This document shows positions 35,681 through 47,100 of a stretch of DNA of 64,000 bases, one piece after another. Source of the stretch: Caenorhabditis remanei (Eukaryota; Nematoda; Chromadorea; Rhabditida; Rhabditidae). Below the pieces are notes generated by a model that saw nothing but the letters and a program-made list of their open reading frames with translations, ran no database searches and was not told the DNA's origin. Each line of letters opens with the position of its first letter. Position 1 is the first letter of the stretch. The translations under genes and the position numbers were made by a program. The DNA is taken from assembly GCF_010183535.1 (NCBI RefSeq), contig NC_071329.1, positions 4,092,001 through 4,156,000 on the forward strand, read 5' to 3'.

Positions 35681-36077
35681 CTTAAATTCGTATATCACTT
35701 CTTCCCATCCCCAAATCTTTCATTGAGTTATAGTATGTGAACCTTAAATTCGTATATCACTTCTTCCCATCCCCAAATCTTTCATTGAGTTATAGTATGT
35801 GAGCCTTAAATTCTTATATCACTTCTTCCTATCCCCAAATCTTTCAATGAGTTATAGTATGTGAGCCTTAAATTCTTATATCACTTCTTCCCATCCCCAA
35901 ATCTTTCAATGAGTTATAGTATGTGAGCCTTAAATTCTTATATCACTTCTTCCCATCCCCAAATCTTTCATTGAGTTATAGTATGTGAGCCTTAAATTCG
36001 TATATCACTTCTTCCCATCCCCAAATCTTTCATTGAGTTATAGTATGTGAGCCTTAAATTCGTATATCACTTCTTCC
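35681..36077. repeat. 62-bp tandem repeat, six full copies plus a partial
   Basis: Units start CTTAAATTC at 35681, 35743, 35805, 35867, 35929, 35991 and 36053 (the last partial), an exact 62-bp period with few mismatches. It begins about 55 bp after a stop codon, so it may lie in the 3' UTR. Confidence 0.92.
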
Positions 36078-36404
36078 CCCACTTGCCACTTTGGAGTCAG
36101 ATTCATTGCTGGTATTCCAGTTGCTGATTCTGATTGATCTAAAATTCCTAAAATAGATTAAAATTATAGCATAAAAATTCACAATCATTTTGGTTGAAAA
36201 CAATTGAGATTTTTCCAAATGAACAACAAAACGGCACACTTCTAAGAAGGGACAGGTGGGGGGTACATAAATTGTACAACAACAAAACAAAACAAAGAAC
36301 AAACAGCAGAGCTATAAGGGCGCTAGAAATGGTCTACAGAGATACGAAACAAAATAATTTAGCAACTTTAAGAGGCAATAGGAAAGATAGAAAACAGGAA
36401 ACAA
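36078..36404. repeat. Second copy of the 26000-26330 block
   Basis: Near-identical to the block after the paralogous unknown-function gene. Here it is preceded by the 62-bp tandem repeat and followed by the PUF gene 3' end (stop at 36737). The remaining 36405-36736 shows no gene and is probably PUF 3' UTR. Confidence 0.75.
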
Positions 36405-36736
36405 GATGTTGGTGTGGTGGATAGGACACAAACAGAAAACAATTATGATATGATAATTCTACAAAACCATGCTAATTTGGCTCAAATTATTATATAATAT
36501 GATAGAGATGAGGGCAATGAGAGGAGTGAGGGGACCATTCCTATAGATATATCATTTACAGGGCAATTGAGGAGGTCGTGAATAGAGAGAGAATTATAGC
36601 ACGACTGGGTTTGATTCAATGGTAAAGAGAAGAATTGTGGGGAAAATTGAGTTTCCCTCCAATTTTTCATGTTAAAACCCTAGAAAAAGCAATGATTAAA
36701 ACTTTAAATAACAATAAATTCTCCAAAAATCAACAA

Positions 36737-39700
36737 TTAATATTCGTTCGGGTGTTCCGAGGTGACAGACGAAGCACGTGACGGCCAGTCGACGCTTGAA
36801 GTTCCTGGTGGCGAGAAGAATGACGATGGACAGAGAGCGGAGAGCACGTCGTGAGTCGGCGAGTATGGAGATGCGCGACTATCGTAACGGAACGCGTTCT
36901 CTACACGCTCGAGGAGATCGATGATCTTCTTGCCTGATGAGAATCTGGAAATTCGGAGAATTAAGAAATGTCATACTTGTCACGGGCCGGGCCGGGCCGA
37001 AATCAGGAAAAATCTCGGCCCGGCCCGGCCCGTTTTGAAACATTTTTTCAAAACATTTTGAGTTTTTGAATTTTTTTTGGAAATTTTTTGAAAAAAGTAT
37101 AGTTTTCGAATAAACATTTAAAATTGAATCAAAATGTGAATATGTAATGATAATTTAAGCATTTTTACTGTTTTTTTTCGAAAAATTTCAAAAAAAAATT
37201 GGTAAAAATGGGTACCCATTTTTGAATCCGGGCCGACCGGGCCGAGAGAAATTTCGGCCCGGCCCGTGGCGGCCCGGGCCGGGCCGGCCCGATTTTTGAC
37301 AAGTATGAGAAATGTTATTTATTCAGTTGGAATTTCTACAATATGTCTATGTGTCTGAATGCATCACTAGAGACTAGAGTGAAGTTTTCATGTTTCCTGA
37401 TGAAAAATTAACAGAAAACACGATTATTAGCACCAGGTACGGGAAACAACTCATTTTCCACTTTTTAATGCAAAAATTGGTTGAAGGTGAGCGAATAAAC
37501 CCGAAAGCGTCTTTCTGGGTGTCTGGACGTTTCCCAACTTGAAACGTATATCCGAATTCACAAAATAATTTAAAACTATCCGATGAAAATCTGTATTTCT
37601 CAAGCCTTCACAATCTTTCGCCAAAAAATAACAAGTTTCCGGAAAAATAGATTAAAATTGGCGTAATTTAAAGGGAGCAAATAAAATACGTCTGTAAAAT
37701 TATCAATTTCTTCAAATTTTCTGAAAAAAAATCTGGAAAAAACGCTGAAACTTCACATTTTAACATAATTCATGCAATGCTTTTGTCTGTCTGTGTTGTT
37801 TCGACAATCTTTATTTCTCTGTCTGTATTTCTGTGTGTCCGGATGTCTCCGCACGCAATTTCTAACCTCGTCAAACGAGACTTGTCTCTTCTAACTTTCA
37901 CGTAGAGCTTGCTCAGCCAGCTGTCGAACTTCTCGCGATAATCCACATTGTCAACGAGTGTTGGGCTAAAAAAACAAAGTTTCAACGAAAAAAAGTGACA
38001 AAAATCGATACCGATCTCCAAGAGCAGCGTCAACACAGATACGAAGAATCCGTTGGACGACGTAGTTGCCGAATTGATGGAACATGAGAATGTCGAGAGC
38101 GTCTTTTCCGGTTTCTCTGAAAAATAGAAAATTTTCAGTGAAAAAATGAAAAAAACGATCGAAAACTGCAGTTTTCGTTCACAACATCGTCGAATTTCAG
38201 CCAAAAACTTCAAGTTTTCACTAAAAATCAATTCTAAAACCGTACGGATGCGGAACATATCCATCGAAAATCTCCTCCATCATCTCAGCGATATACGGAA
38301 GTGGAGCCAACTCGAAGGCTCGCTCGATGACGTGAGACGCGTATTTCTCTTGTGACATTGAGAGAAGATTCCGGAGAAGACACGTCTCGATGACAAGGTC
38401 ACGATATGGAGACAAAATGCCTGGAGTGTCGATGATGTGTTGAATTATGTAGTTGGCGAACTCGTTGGACGCGAGTTTCTGACATTTCGACATGATTTTG
38501 TTCATGAGGCGACGGAGGCAATGCGCCTTTTCCTCTTGGTCATGCTGAAAGTAGAAAGGGTTGATTTTGACTGAACCTGCTGTTTTTGAGCGGAATTTTA
38601 TAAATAAAATGAAGTTTTTCAAGAAAAATTCGCTCAAATCATGCAAAATATCGGAAATATATATATGAAAAGCGCCTGGCTGAAATTTTCGAATTGGTGC
38701 TGGAATTTGAATGAGAAACCTCCTGTATAGCCCGTTTTGGCTCACCAATTATCTGGAAAAACAGTAAAAACAAATAAAATGAATGATAATGATGTTTGTT
38801 CTATTTTTAGCGGATTTTACTGAAGTTTCACGAAGTTTAGCGAAAAATCTGACAGGAAAACGCCGATTGCGCCTGGAATTGCTATCGACAGCAAATTGAG
38901 CATTTTCAGACAAAAAACCCAATCCGGATCACAAATGTGCTCAAAGCCAACAAAAACACTTTCACTTCTGCCAATTTTTCCACCGAACTGCTGATTTTTA
39001 CCTCGTCTTTATCATTAGAGAGCACTTCAACGATAGTCTGAACAACACGACATCCGTATTTGTCCTCACAGATATCCAACAAGTTATCGTGTTCAGTTTT
39101 GCACAAATATGTTATCAGAAACTCCCATCTCGACAAGCCCATCCTTTTGATGATCTTTTGTATGACATGATTAGCGTTTTGATCAGTGCAAATCGCCATG
39201 AGACGATTCTTGCGTGGAATCGCGGCGACGATAGCATCCGCGTATTCTGGCTCGAGTCTCTGGAAAACATTAAGTGAAATGTGAAAAAAGAAGCGAAAAA
39301 GTTAGAAAATCCAGGGAAAAATAGAAATTTCAACCAGATTTTCAGTCATTTTCAATGAATTTCTCACCTCCAAGGCAGTCTGCACAACACGACACGCGTA
39401 CTTATCCAAACACAACGCGGCGATATCGCTGACGATATATCTCTTGATAGTGTCCTGCTCCTCGTTGTTCGAGTACTCAATGACGCGTTGAAGGAAGAAA
39501 TTTCCGAATATATTCTTGCAAATCATGAGGAAAACCTCCTTCTTCGAAAGAACATCACGGGCGATACGCTCGCGGATGTATGGATCCACGTTTTGAGTGT
39601 TTTTGCCGTAGTAGTTGCTTTGGAGGAAGCTGAAAATTGCAATTTTAGACAAAATTCTTCAGAAATTTAGCTCACTGGCATCCCGACTTGTCCATCGCAA

Positions 39701-40308
39701 ACGTCGGTATCAATCCCTTATCGACCACTTTTCTCAGCGTCAAATCCGACCGAATCTCGTGGTTCTCATCGTAAACCCATGATGGAAGACTCAACGAATC
39801 CTTGTTTTTCGAGTGTTTCGACTCGGTTTGACCGCTCGACGTCGACGTTCTGACTCTTCTGTTATTATTCTCATCGAGCGCGAGACTAGACAGTTGGAAC
39901 GAGAGATCCGACGAGGATTCACCGAAAAATGGGTGAATCATGGCGTCCGGGTTGTTGCGCGAGAAATTCATGAGCGATTTGAGGTTGAATAGACTTGGCG
40001 GGCCGTTGAAATCGCCTAAAACACAGAAAATTGGGGAAAAAAGTTTATTTTTAGTTTTAAAAGCACTATTACCCTCATTCGGGTATGTATCACGCGAGTG
40101 CCGACGATTGATGTGATTATCCGATCTTCCATAGTCCGATTGGTTGTTGGTTTGTTGATTATTCTGGAATTTTAGTTTTAAAACAAGTTTTTCGACTAAA
40201 AATCTGCTTTTTTCTAATTTTTCCCCTAAAAATCAATTTCCCGCTCACCTGAGTGGATCTCCCAAAGTGTCTGGCACGTCGGCTATTCGAAAATGTGTCA
40301 CGATACAT
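36737..40308 (-). CDS. PUF (Pumilio/FBF) family RNA-binding protein, about 573 aa
   Basis: Cytoplasmic translational regulator binding UGU-containing 3' UTR sites. Exons 40308-40249, 40163-40073, 40015-39676, 39629-39368, 39259-39002, 38544-38246, 38116-38012, 37965-37867 and 36944-36737 join in frame (1722 nt). A low-complexity N-terminus precedes eight Puf repeats with recognition residues, in order: CHFLQ, NFFLQ, CRVVQ, NHVIQ, CRVVQ, NYIIQ, SHVIE, NYVVQ. By the Puf code, repeats 8 to 1 read U-G-U-A-U-A-U and a last A-like base. The tail SSGKKIIDLLERVENAF and the layout resemble nematode PUF-3/PUF-11. A downstream in-frame ATG at 39971 would give about 508 aa, close to those proteins, so the start is uncertain. 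The last intron contains a GGCCCGG MITE. Confidence 0.92.
36976..37303. mobile_element. CTTGTCACGGGCCGG palindromic MITE
   Basis: 328 bp, TA-flanked, in the last PUF intron. Same termini and AT-rich centre as 2121-2408 and 45499-45895. Confidence 0.8.
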
Positions 40309-40800
40309 TTCTCGCTGAAAATCGAAAAAAAGTTTAGAAAAATCGATAAAATTCGCGCGAAAAACATAAAAATTAGGCGGAAAAACGGTAAAATTCAAAA
40401 ATGGAAAAGTGACGTGTGTCTGTGACCGTAGTCCTTCGTGGCGCGACTCAAAAAACAAATTGTAAGCGTGCACCTTTAAAAATTACTGTAGGTGAATAAA
40501 TTAAATGAATTTCCCGATTAAAAATGAAGCTATTGAAGTGAAATGAATAAGAAAAATAATATAAAGCACAAAAAGGGAATGGAAAAATTAAAATGGATGA
40601 TAAAATATGCAAAATCTTCTTTTTCTCGACAGAAATAGATAAAAACAAGGTTGCAAGCCAGAAAAAAGAAAATACAAACATTTTCATAATTTTTGGTAAA
40701 CAATTGGACATCCGAACGCACAAAAGTACATCAGAATGCCCCCGAAACAAATTTCTCATTCATAAAGTTCCATTTTTACCAGTTCCCTCATTTCCTACTA

Positions 40801-41166
40801 AGCTCCGCCCATTTTACACGTAAAGCATGGCGACACGCGGAACCCGGGAGATGTCGGCTGCTGCTTTTCTATATGATTGCTCATCGTTAGTTATCAATTC
40901 GTAGTCTCAAAAGAAAGCGATGGGGAGCTGGGGCGTCCTACATGTAGGCGTCCGAGACTACCAAACCCCTTGACATCCGCCGACTAAATGTTGACGGATG
41001 GAAGCAAATTGTGATGTGAAACACATCCGATTTATGATAAGTAGTGCCTGTGCACGGGCACTACGGATTTGGTCTGAGCTGACACCGAAGAGGTCGACGC
41101 TCGGACGTAACTCCCCCGCTTTCGAGCAAATTTTGGAAAAAGGAGCCTCGCAAGGGGCTCCGAAAA
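40801..41166. ncRNA. Hairpin-rich array unit 1 (candidate structured RNA)
   Basis: Starts AGCTCCGCCCATTTTACACG, followed by a strongly conserved 100-bp segment (GGCGACACGCGGAACCCGGG, GATGTCGGCTGCTGC). Foldable stems: GTAGTCTC/GAGACTAC enclosing CCTACATGTAGG; TAGTGCC/GGGCACTA; GTCTGAGC (41072-41079) with GCTCGGAC (41099-41106); terminal GGAGCC/GGCTCC near 41142-41161. No ORF is conserved between units. Strand and transcription are unknown; a decayed transposon is the alternative. Confidence 0.35.
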
Positions 41167-41577
41167 TCTATCAACACATTATCTGGAAATCTAAATGATG
41201 GCGAGGGTTTCGAAAAAGAATCCTCTACTGCTAATTACAAATCCCTATAATTATCTGACATTTCTAATTTTCAGCAAAGCTCTACACATTTTCCACACAA
41301 AGCATAGGGAACACGAAAGGTGGAGGCGCAAAAGTCTGCAGAAATACCATTCAAACCGAAACTGTCAAATTTCGACCCGCATTTGATTGAATTCTGAAGC
41401 TTAGTTTAAAAAATTCGACAATTTCGGAAAAAAATCAGAAAATTTTAACATTTCGTCGAAATTTAGTTCAACATGTTTGAATTTCAACCCCGGACCGGGC
41501 TAGGACGAGAAAAATTCCGATTTCGGCAAGGCTCGTGACAAGTTTGTAATATTTATCAGTTCCCTCAAAATCCGCAA

Positions 41578-41979
41578 AGCTCCGCCCATTTTACACGTAA
41601 AGCATGGCGACACGCGGAACCCGGGAGATGTCGGCTGCTGCTTTTCTATATCATTGCTCATCGTTAGTTTCCACTTTGTAGTCTAGAAAGCGATGGGGAG
41701 CTGGATCGACCTACTTTTAGGCGTCCGAGACTACCAATGTCACTCTGCTATCCAACGGCTAATTGCCGTCGGATTGTCAGATATAAACGAATTGCGGGTG
41801 TTGCCATAAGAGCACATCTGCTCTTCGAAAAGTGTGGCACCACGTGCATGCCTGAAGGTGTGTACGGGTACTGCGAATTTACCTGAGTGGGCACCGAAGA
41901 GGTGTCGAAACTCAGACACAAATCCTCCGCTTTCAAGCAAATTTTGGAAAAAGGAGCCTCGCAAGGGGCTCCGAAAATC
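41578..41979. ncRNA. Hairpin-rich array unit 2 (candidate structured RNA)
   Basis: Same start and conserved segment as unit 1. Stems: GTAGTCT/AGACTAC; CTGAGT (41883-41888) with ACTCAG (41910-41915), where unit 1 has C-G at the closing pair and this unit T-A; an inner GGCACC/GGTGTC with a GAAGA loop; terminal GGAGCC/GGCTCC. Confidence 0.35.
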
Positions 41980-42182
41980 ATGAATTTCAAAAAAGTCTAA
42001 AACATAATGCTCTTCAGCTGACATCTCCAATTTATAGCATAGCTCCGCCCACTTTCGACACGAATCACAGGGAGCACGGTTGCTTGAGCAATGGGAACCC
42101 GGAAACTGTCCAGAGGAATACCATTGGAACTGAAATTCGTGTCAGAAAGAACCATTTTTATCAGTTTCCTCATTTCCCGCCA

Positions 42183-42413
42183 AGCTCCGCCCATTTTACA
42201 CGTAAATCATGGCGACACGCGGAACCCGGGAGATGTCGGCTGATGCATTTCTATATCACTGCTCAACGTTAGTTATCACTTTGTAGTCTCTAGAAGAAAG
42301 CGATGGGGAGCACCTACAGGCGTAGGCGTTCAAGACTACCATAACCCATAATAGAAACCCCCCGCTTTCGAGTAAAATCTGGAAAAAGGAGCTTCGCAAG
42401 GGGCTCCAAAAAT
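42183..42413. ncRNA. Hairpin-rich array unit 3, internally deleted
   Basis: Keeps the conserved start, GTAGTCT/AGACTAC with CCTACAGGCGTAGG inside, and the terminal hairpin (GGAGCT/GGCTCC, a G-T wobble replacing C-G). It lacks the CTGAG stem and its surroundings. Confidence 0.3.
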
Positions 42414-42502
42414 CGAGTAATTTTTATATGTCTTCACGAGTTCCGAAAAAATAAAAAGGTTTCAGCATTGCTCCACCAACTTTCCACACAAAGCATAGCA
42501 CA

Positions 42503-43108
42503 CTTGTCACGTGCCGGGCCCGCAAAAAATCCTCCGGCCCGGCCTGCTTGGCCCCTTCGGCCCGTCAAAATATTGAAAAAAAATTTTCGTCGTTTTCCCA
42601 TTGTTTTTTCGTTTAATACTTCATGGCAAACATATTATTGATTAGAAATTATAAAAAGGCAACAAGTGAAAACGGAAATTGTCAGAAAAAGTACCATCTT
42701 GTTTGCGAGGGTCGAATTACTAAAATGTCTGAAAATTAAAATTCGGCTCATCTTGACTGTGACTGATCAGCCGAAGATTTTTTTATAATTTTCAGATATT
42801 TTAGTAATTCGACCCTTGCAAACAAGATGGTACCATTTTCAGATCTCATAGGGCCCATTTGGGTCTTCTTCATCCCTCGCCTTATTTTGTCACTATAAAC
42901 TTTGAGCCTCTCAAAGTCTCTGTGATGATCAGCCGATGATCAGAATCAGGATCAAGAACTTGCTGGATGCTTCTGAAAGTAGTCTTATCAAATCCCCCGA
43001 CCTCGATTTAGTAATTTTTTATTTCCAAGACTTTCACTTCTATTTTTCAAAAATAATTTTTTGCTGCGGGCCCGGGCCGGCCCGCGGGTTGGCCCGTGAT
43101 TTGACAAG
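42503..43108. mobile_element. CTTGTCA GGCCCGG element splitting a B-type segment of the array
   Basis: The left end CTTGTCACGTGCCGGGCC and the inverse right end …TTTGACAAG bound 606 bp. The B-type motif AAAGCATAG is cut at the left and resumes as GAAGCATAGGAAGC at the right, dating this insertion after the array formed. An internal palindrome (42700-42840) shares TTCGACCCTTGCAAACAAGA with its inverse. Confidence 0.75.
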
Positions 43109-43212
43109 TATGAAGCATAGGAAGCTGGAAGCGCAAAAGTCCGCAGAAAAAACATTAAAACCGAAATTAGTCTCGGAAAGTTCTATTTTTATCGTTTTCC
43201 TCATCTTCCGCA

Positions 43213-43541
43213 AAGCTCCGCCCATTTTACACGTAAAGCATGGCGACACGCGGAACCCGGGAGATGTCGGCTGCTGCGTTTCTATATGATTGCTCATCGT
43301 TAGTTATCAGTTCGTAGTCTCAAAAGAAAGCGAAGGGGAGGGGCGTCCTACCTGTAGGCGTCCGAGACTACCAAAACCCCCGACAGAAATGTCATAGTCT
43401 CTTGGCAGAATGCTGCTAAAGAGAGATAAATGGTGGTGACATACATCACTAACCGCTCGTCTGAGTTTAAGAAACTCGGACGTAACTCCCCCGCTTTCGA
43501 GCAATTTTTGGAAAAAGGAGCCTCGAAAGGGGCTCCGAAAG
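43213..43541. ncRNA. Hairpin-rich array unit 4 (candidate structured RNA)
   Basis: Conserved start and segment. GTAGTCTC/GAGACTAC encloses CCTACCTGTAGG. GTCTGAGTTT (43461-43470) pairs with AAACTCGGAC (43474-43483) through a three-base loop. Terminal GGAGCC/GGCTCC with loop TCGAAAGG. Confidence 0.35.
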
Positions 43542-44160
43542 TCTAATAAGGGGAACATGAAATCCATATAACTCGTTGGTTCGTTCGAGTACTCTTTATG
43601 TTTGGAAAACGGATTCTGAGTTCCTCACGTCTTCAGCTATATCAGGCTCCTTTTTTAACCCTTATTACCAAAATCATGTCATCAGTTAAAATTTTCTTCC
43701 TAGGAGATTTCTCATGATTCACGAGTCATCTCGGTTCATATCGAGTCCCTTTTCTAACCTGAGGGCGGATTCAAAACCTTCAGGATTTCAATCTTTTAGC
43801 CGTATTAGGTTACGTTTTTGACTCCTTATTACCAAAATCTAGTCAAAATTTCCTTCCTAACCAGATTTCTCATGATTCACTACGGATCATCTAAACCTAT
43901 GAGGAAGTCTCCATGAGGAAATGGGGCGGAGCTTATGTTAGTCATGATCTCTCTCTCTCTCTTTGACCCTTACGCTTCCGATCACACAACTTTCACATGT
44001 TTCAGTTTCCGCTGTGTTGTGGTTTCATCACTCGTGACGGCGAGAGGGGGGCCGAAATCATTTCTCTTATCAGCAGATGTACTCGAGGCATATGTATAGA
44101 AAGAAACAATATAAATAGTGAGGGCTTACTAAATTGTTAGTCAACTAAATTATTATAATT

Positions 44161-47100
44161 ATGTCATCTGGAAAAGTGGTAAGTACTTTTAAATGGACAT
44201 GCCGTTCTATTAGAGTTCACACCAGGTCACTCCACTAGACTGCGCTGAGGTCCGATGGTTTCATGGGGAGACAAACGACCAGGAAACGAAATGGTTGCCA
44301 TTTTCCGGCAGGGATTCTCTGAAAATCGAAATTGTCTATCGAAAAAGTCACAATATCGAACTAGACAAAGCGATTCAAAGCATCAAGGACGACGCTTTAA
44401 CCCACCATTTAAAATTTGTGGCCACGTCTTCATTCCTCGGAATAACTGCAGAGGATGATGAGAAAGTGTACGTGCTCAATGGACAGTACTCCGTGAATTT
44501 TGATCATATGGAATTGGAGTCTCTTTATTGGAAGGATGACACGAAGCAAATTCGTCGAGGAACTTGGTTTTTGAAGGGGGTGGAGCCGGTGAAAGGATCG
44601 CTTTCGGACGAGATTGAGAGGCATCATTTGGAGAGGTTTGGAGGAGGGAAGGCAGGGAAAGGTGAGGGTTTTTAAACGTTTGCTGAGTAGCGACTCGATG
44701 ATACACAGCTAAATAAACGGGGCTCTTGGTGAGAGTTAAAAGTAGCAACCGCGCTCCGGTAGACACAACTCGCTGCGACGTCTACTTTTGATACGGAGGG
44801 GCGCGCTTGAAATCGCACATATTAGAACGCGTAAGCACGTGAAAACGCATTTTTTATGCGCTTGACACATAGAGTCGCTACGCAGTGAATATCGCATATC
44901 CACAAGTTATACTGAAAGCTAGTGCGCTCTGCTGAGAAACGTGGGCAGTAGGATTACGGTAGGGGCGGACTCCATTCAGAAACCTCGTACAGTTTCCGTG
45001 TTAAACCGATTCCAGAATCTCCAAACGCCTGGCTTCGGTCAGTATAGTACAGCGAGACTCCATACACATCACTTTTGAGTCGCTACGCAGTCGCTACGCA
45101 GTCACGAATTAGTCGAACGATATGAGAGGGGAATTCGCACGATTTTTTATTACAAGAGCGCTCTACCGCTTATAACAAATCTCTAACTTATTCCCTTCCA
45201 GCTTCCACTAAACTAACCGTCGGCAATTACGAAATCACCTGGAAATCCGCCACCGACGTATTTCTTGTCAGATACCTGGACAGCAATATTCTAAATATTT
45301 TACTACCTAATCCCTCCCAACCATTGACACGTGGCTATAAGGAAAGAGCGGATTGGAATGACTACTTTGAAATTTCGCATCTGGTATTTGTAACTCATGG
45401 AATCGGACATCGGAAGAAGAAGAATTTGATACTAGAGAGCACTAATGAGTAAGATTGTATATCGAAAACTGATAGTAAGATCAGTTATTTTTTGCAGACT
45501 TGTCAAAAATCGGGCCGGGCCGAGATTTTTCTTGACCGGGCCGGGCCGGGCCGAAATTTCTCTTGGCCCGGCCCGGCCCGGTCGGCCCGGATTCAAAAAT
45601 GGGTACCCATTTTTACCAATTTTTTTTTGAAATTTTTCGAAAAAAAGAGTAAAAATGCTTAAATTATCATACATATTCACATTTTGATTCAATTTTAAAT
45701 GTCCATTCGAAAACTATACTTTTTTTCAAAAAAGTTCAAAAAATTTCCAAAAATTTCCAAAAATTTCCAAAAAAAGTTGAAAAACAAAAAATGTTTTGAA
45801 AAAATGTTTCAAAACGGGCCGAGCGGGCCGGGCCGAGATTTTTCCTGATTTTGGCCCGGCCCGGCCCGGCCCGGCCCGGCCCGGCCCGTGACAAGTCTGA
45901 TTTTTTGTCAGACTTGCAAACCGGGCCGAAACGGGCCGACACGGGCCGGTGAGTAACTCGCTTAAAACTCAATATTATGAGCTGAAAAATATACCAAAAT
46001 GTAGATCTCGACGAGTTCTATGTCCGTGATCTACTACGAGCCGGATGGCTATTCGTTAATGTGCCGCGGGCCGTGAACAAGTGTTTAAAAAAACGCGAAA
46101 AAGGCCAAAAAAACCATTCTAGCCCGGCCCGCTGTACATTAACGAATAGCCATCCGACCCGTAGTAGGTCACAAACATAGAACCCGGCGAGATCTACATT
46201 TTGGTATAATTTTCAGCTCATATGATTGAGTTTGAAACGAGTTACGCGCCGGCCCGTATCGGTCCCTTTCGGCCCGGTGTGCAAATATGGTTTTTTGTCA
46301 GACTTCGCAACCAATTCGAGTTAACAATGACTGAAAACTATGCCAAGGAGAAAACCCGCCCACTGTTCGTGCCAATCGAATGGAGATCTTCTTTCCTCTC
46401 TGATCACGCTCTAGATGAGATCATGGTCGATGACGATGGTAAAGTGCGGGAGATTTTCCATCAGTACGCTGCAGATGTCATGTTTTATCAAAGCTCGTTT
46501 TACAGAACAGAGGTGAGGGGAGTTTGAAGGTGGACTAGTTTAGACATAGGTGACAAATGAGAGGCCCCGAATAACTGAAATTTCACAAGAACGCGTTTTC
46601 CTGAGCGAATGGGACTCTGAGGATGTTAAGTTTTAAAAACCGTGCTCCACCGGATTCAGCTGTGTATCGAATGCCCACAACGAAGCAGCGAGTTAGGTTC
46701 ATAAAGTGCACTGCGCCTAGTTCTACCGTAATCTTTACTAATCGCTTCTGTCAATAGAGCGCACTAACTCAACAATATTCTAACCTACTTTGTGGGCATT
46801 CTTCGTAGCGAACAGAGTTGCATGGAAGTGAAAATTTTTTATCCGGAAGTCTGAAGTCGGAAGTCGGAATTCCTTGGAACTCTGGTAGTAACTAATTAGC
46901 TAAACAATGCGCTCTAATGAATAAAATGTTCATGCTGACAAGTTTGAATTTGCGGGAGCGATATGATTGAAAAAACGGTGTAACGGTGTGATTCACAGAG
47001 GCGTGCTCCCAGGCTCTCACCCAAACCACCAACCCCCGTTTCTTTCAGATAGTCCGCGCGCTTGTCTCCCAACTCAACCACAAATATAAACTCTTCAAAA

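Larger units (their letters stand above)
40309..44160. other. Region between PUF and DDHD genes, dominated by a structured repeat array
   Basis: The genes start in opposite directions from its two ends. No protein gene was recognised. 40.75-43.55 kb is an array in which A-type units (four copies, entered separately) alternate with B-type segments starting GCTCC(A/G)CC…TTCCACACAAAGCATAG (about 41279-41400, 42040-42165 and the split 42470-42502/43109-43190). 43.55-44.15 kb contains a CTCT run and nothing else visible. Confidence 0.6.

Noticed and set aside
35681..36077. CRISPR-like regular repeat
   Set aside because: Units are contiguous 62-bp tandem repeats without spacers, and the genome is eukaryotic.
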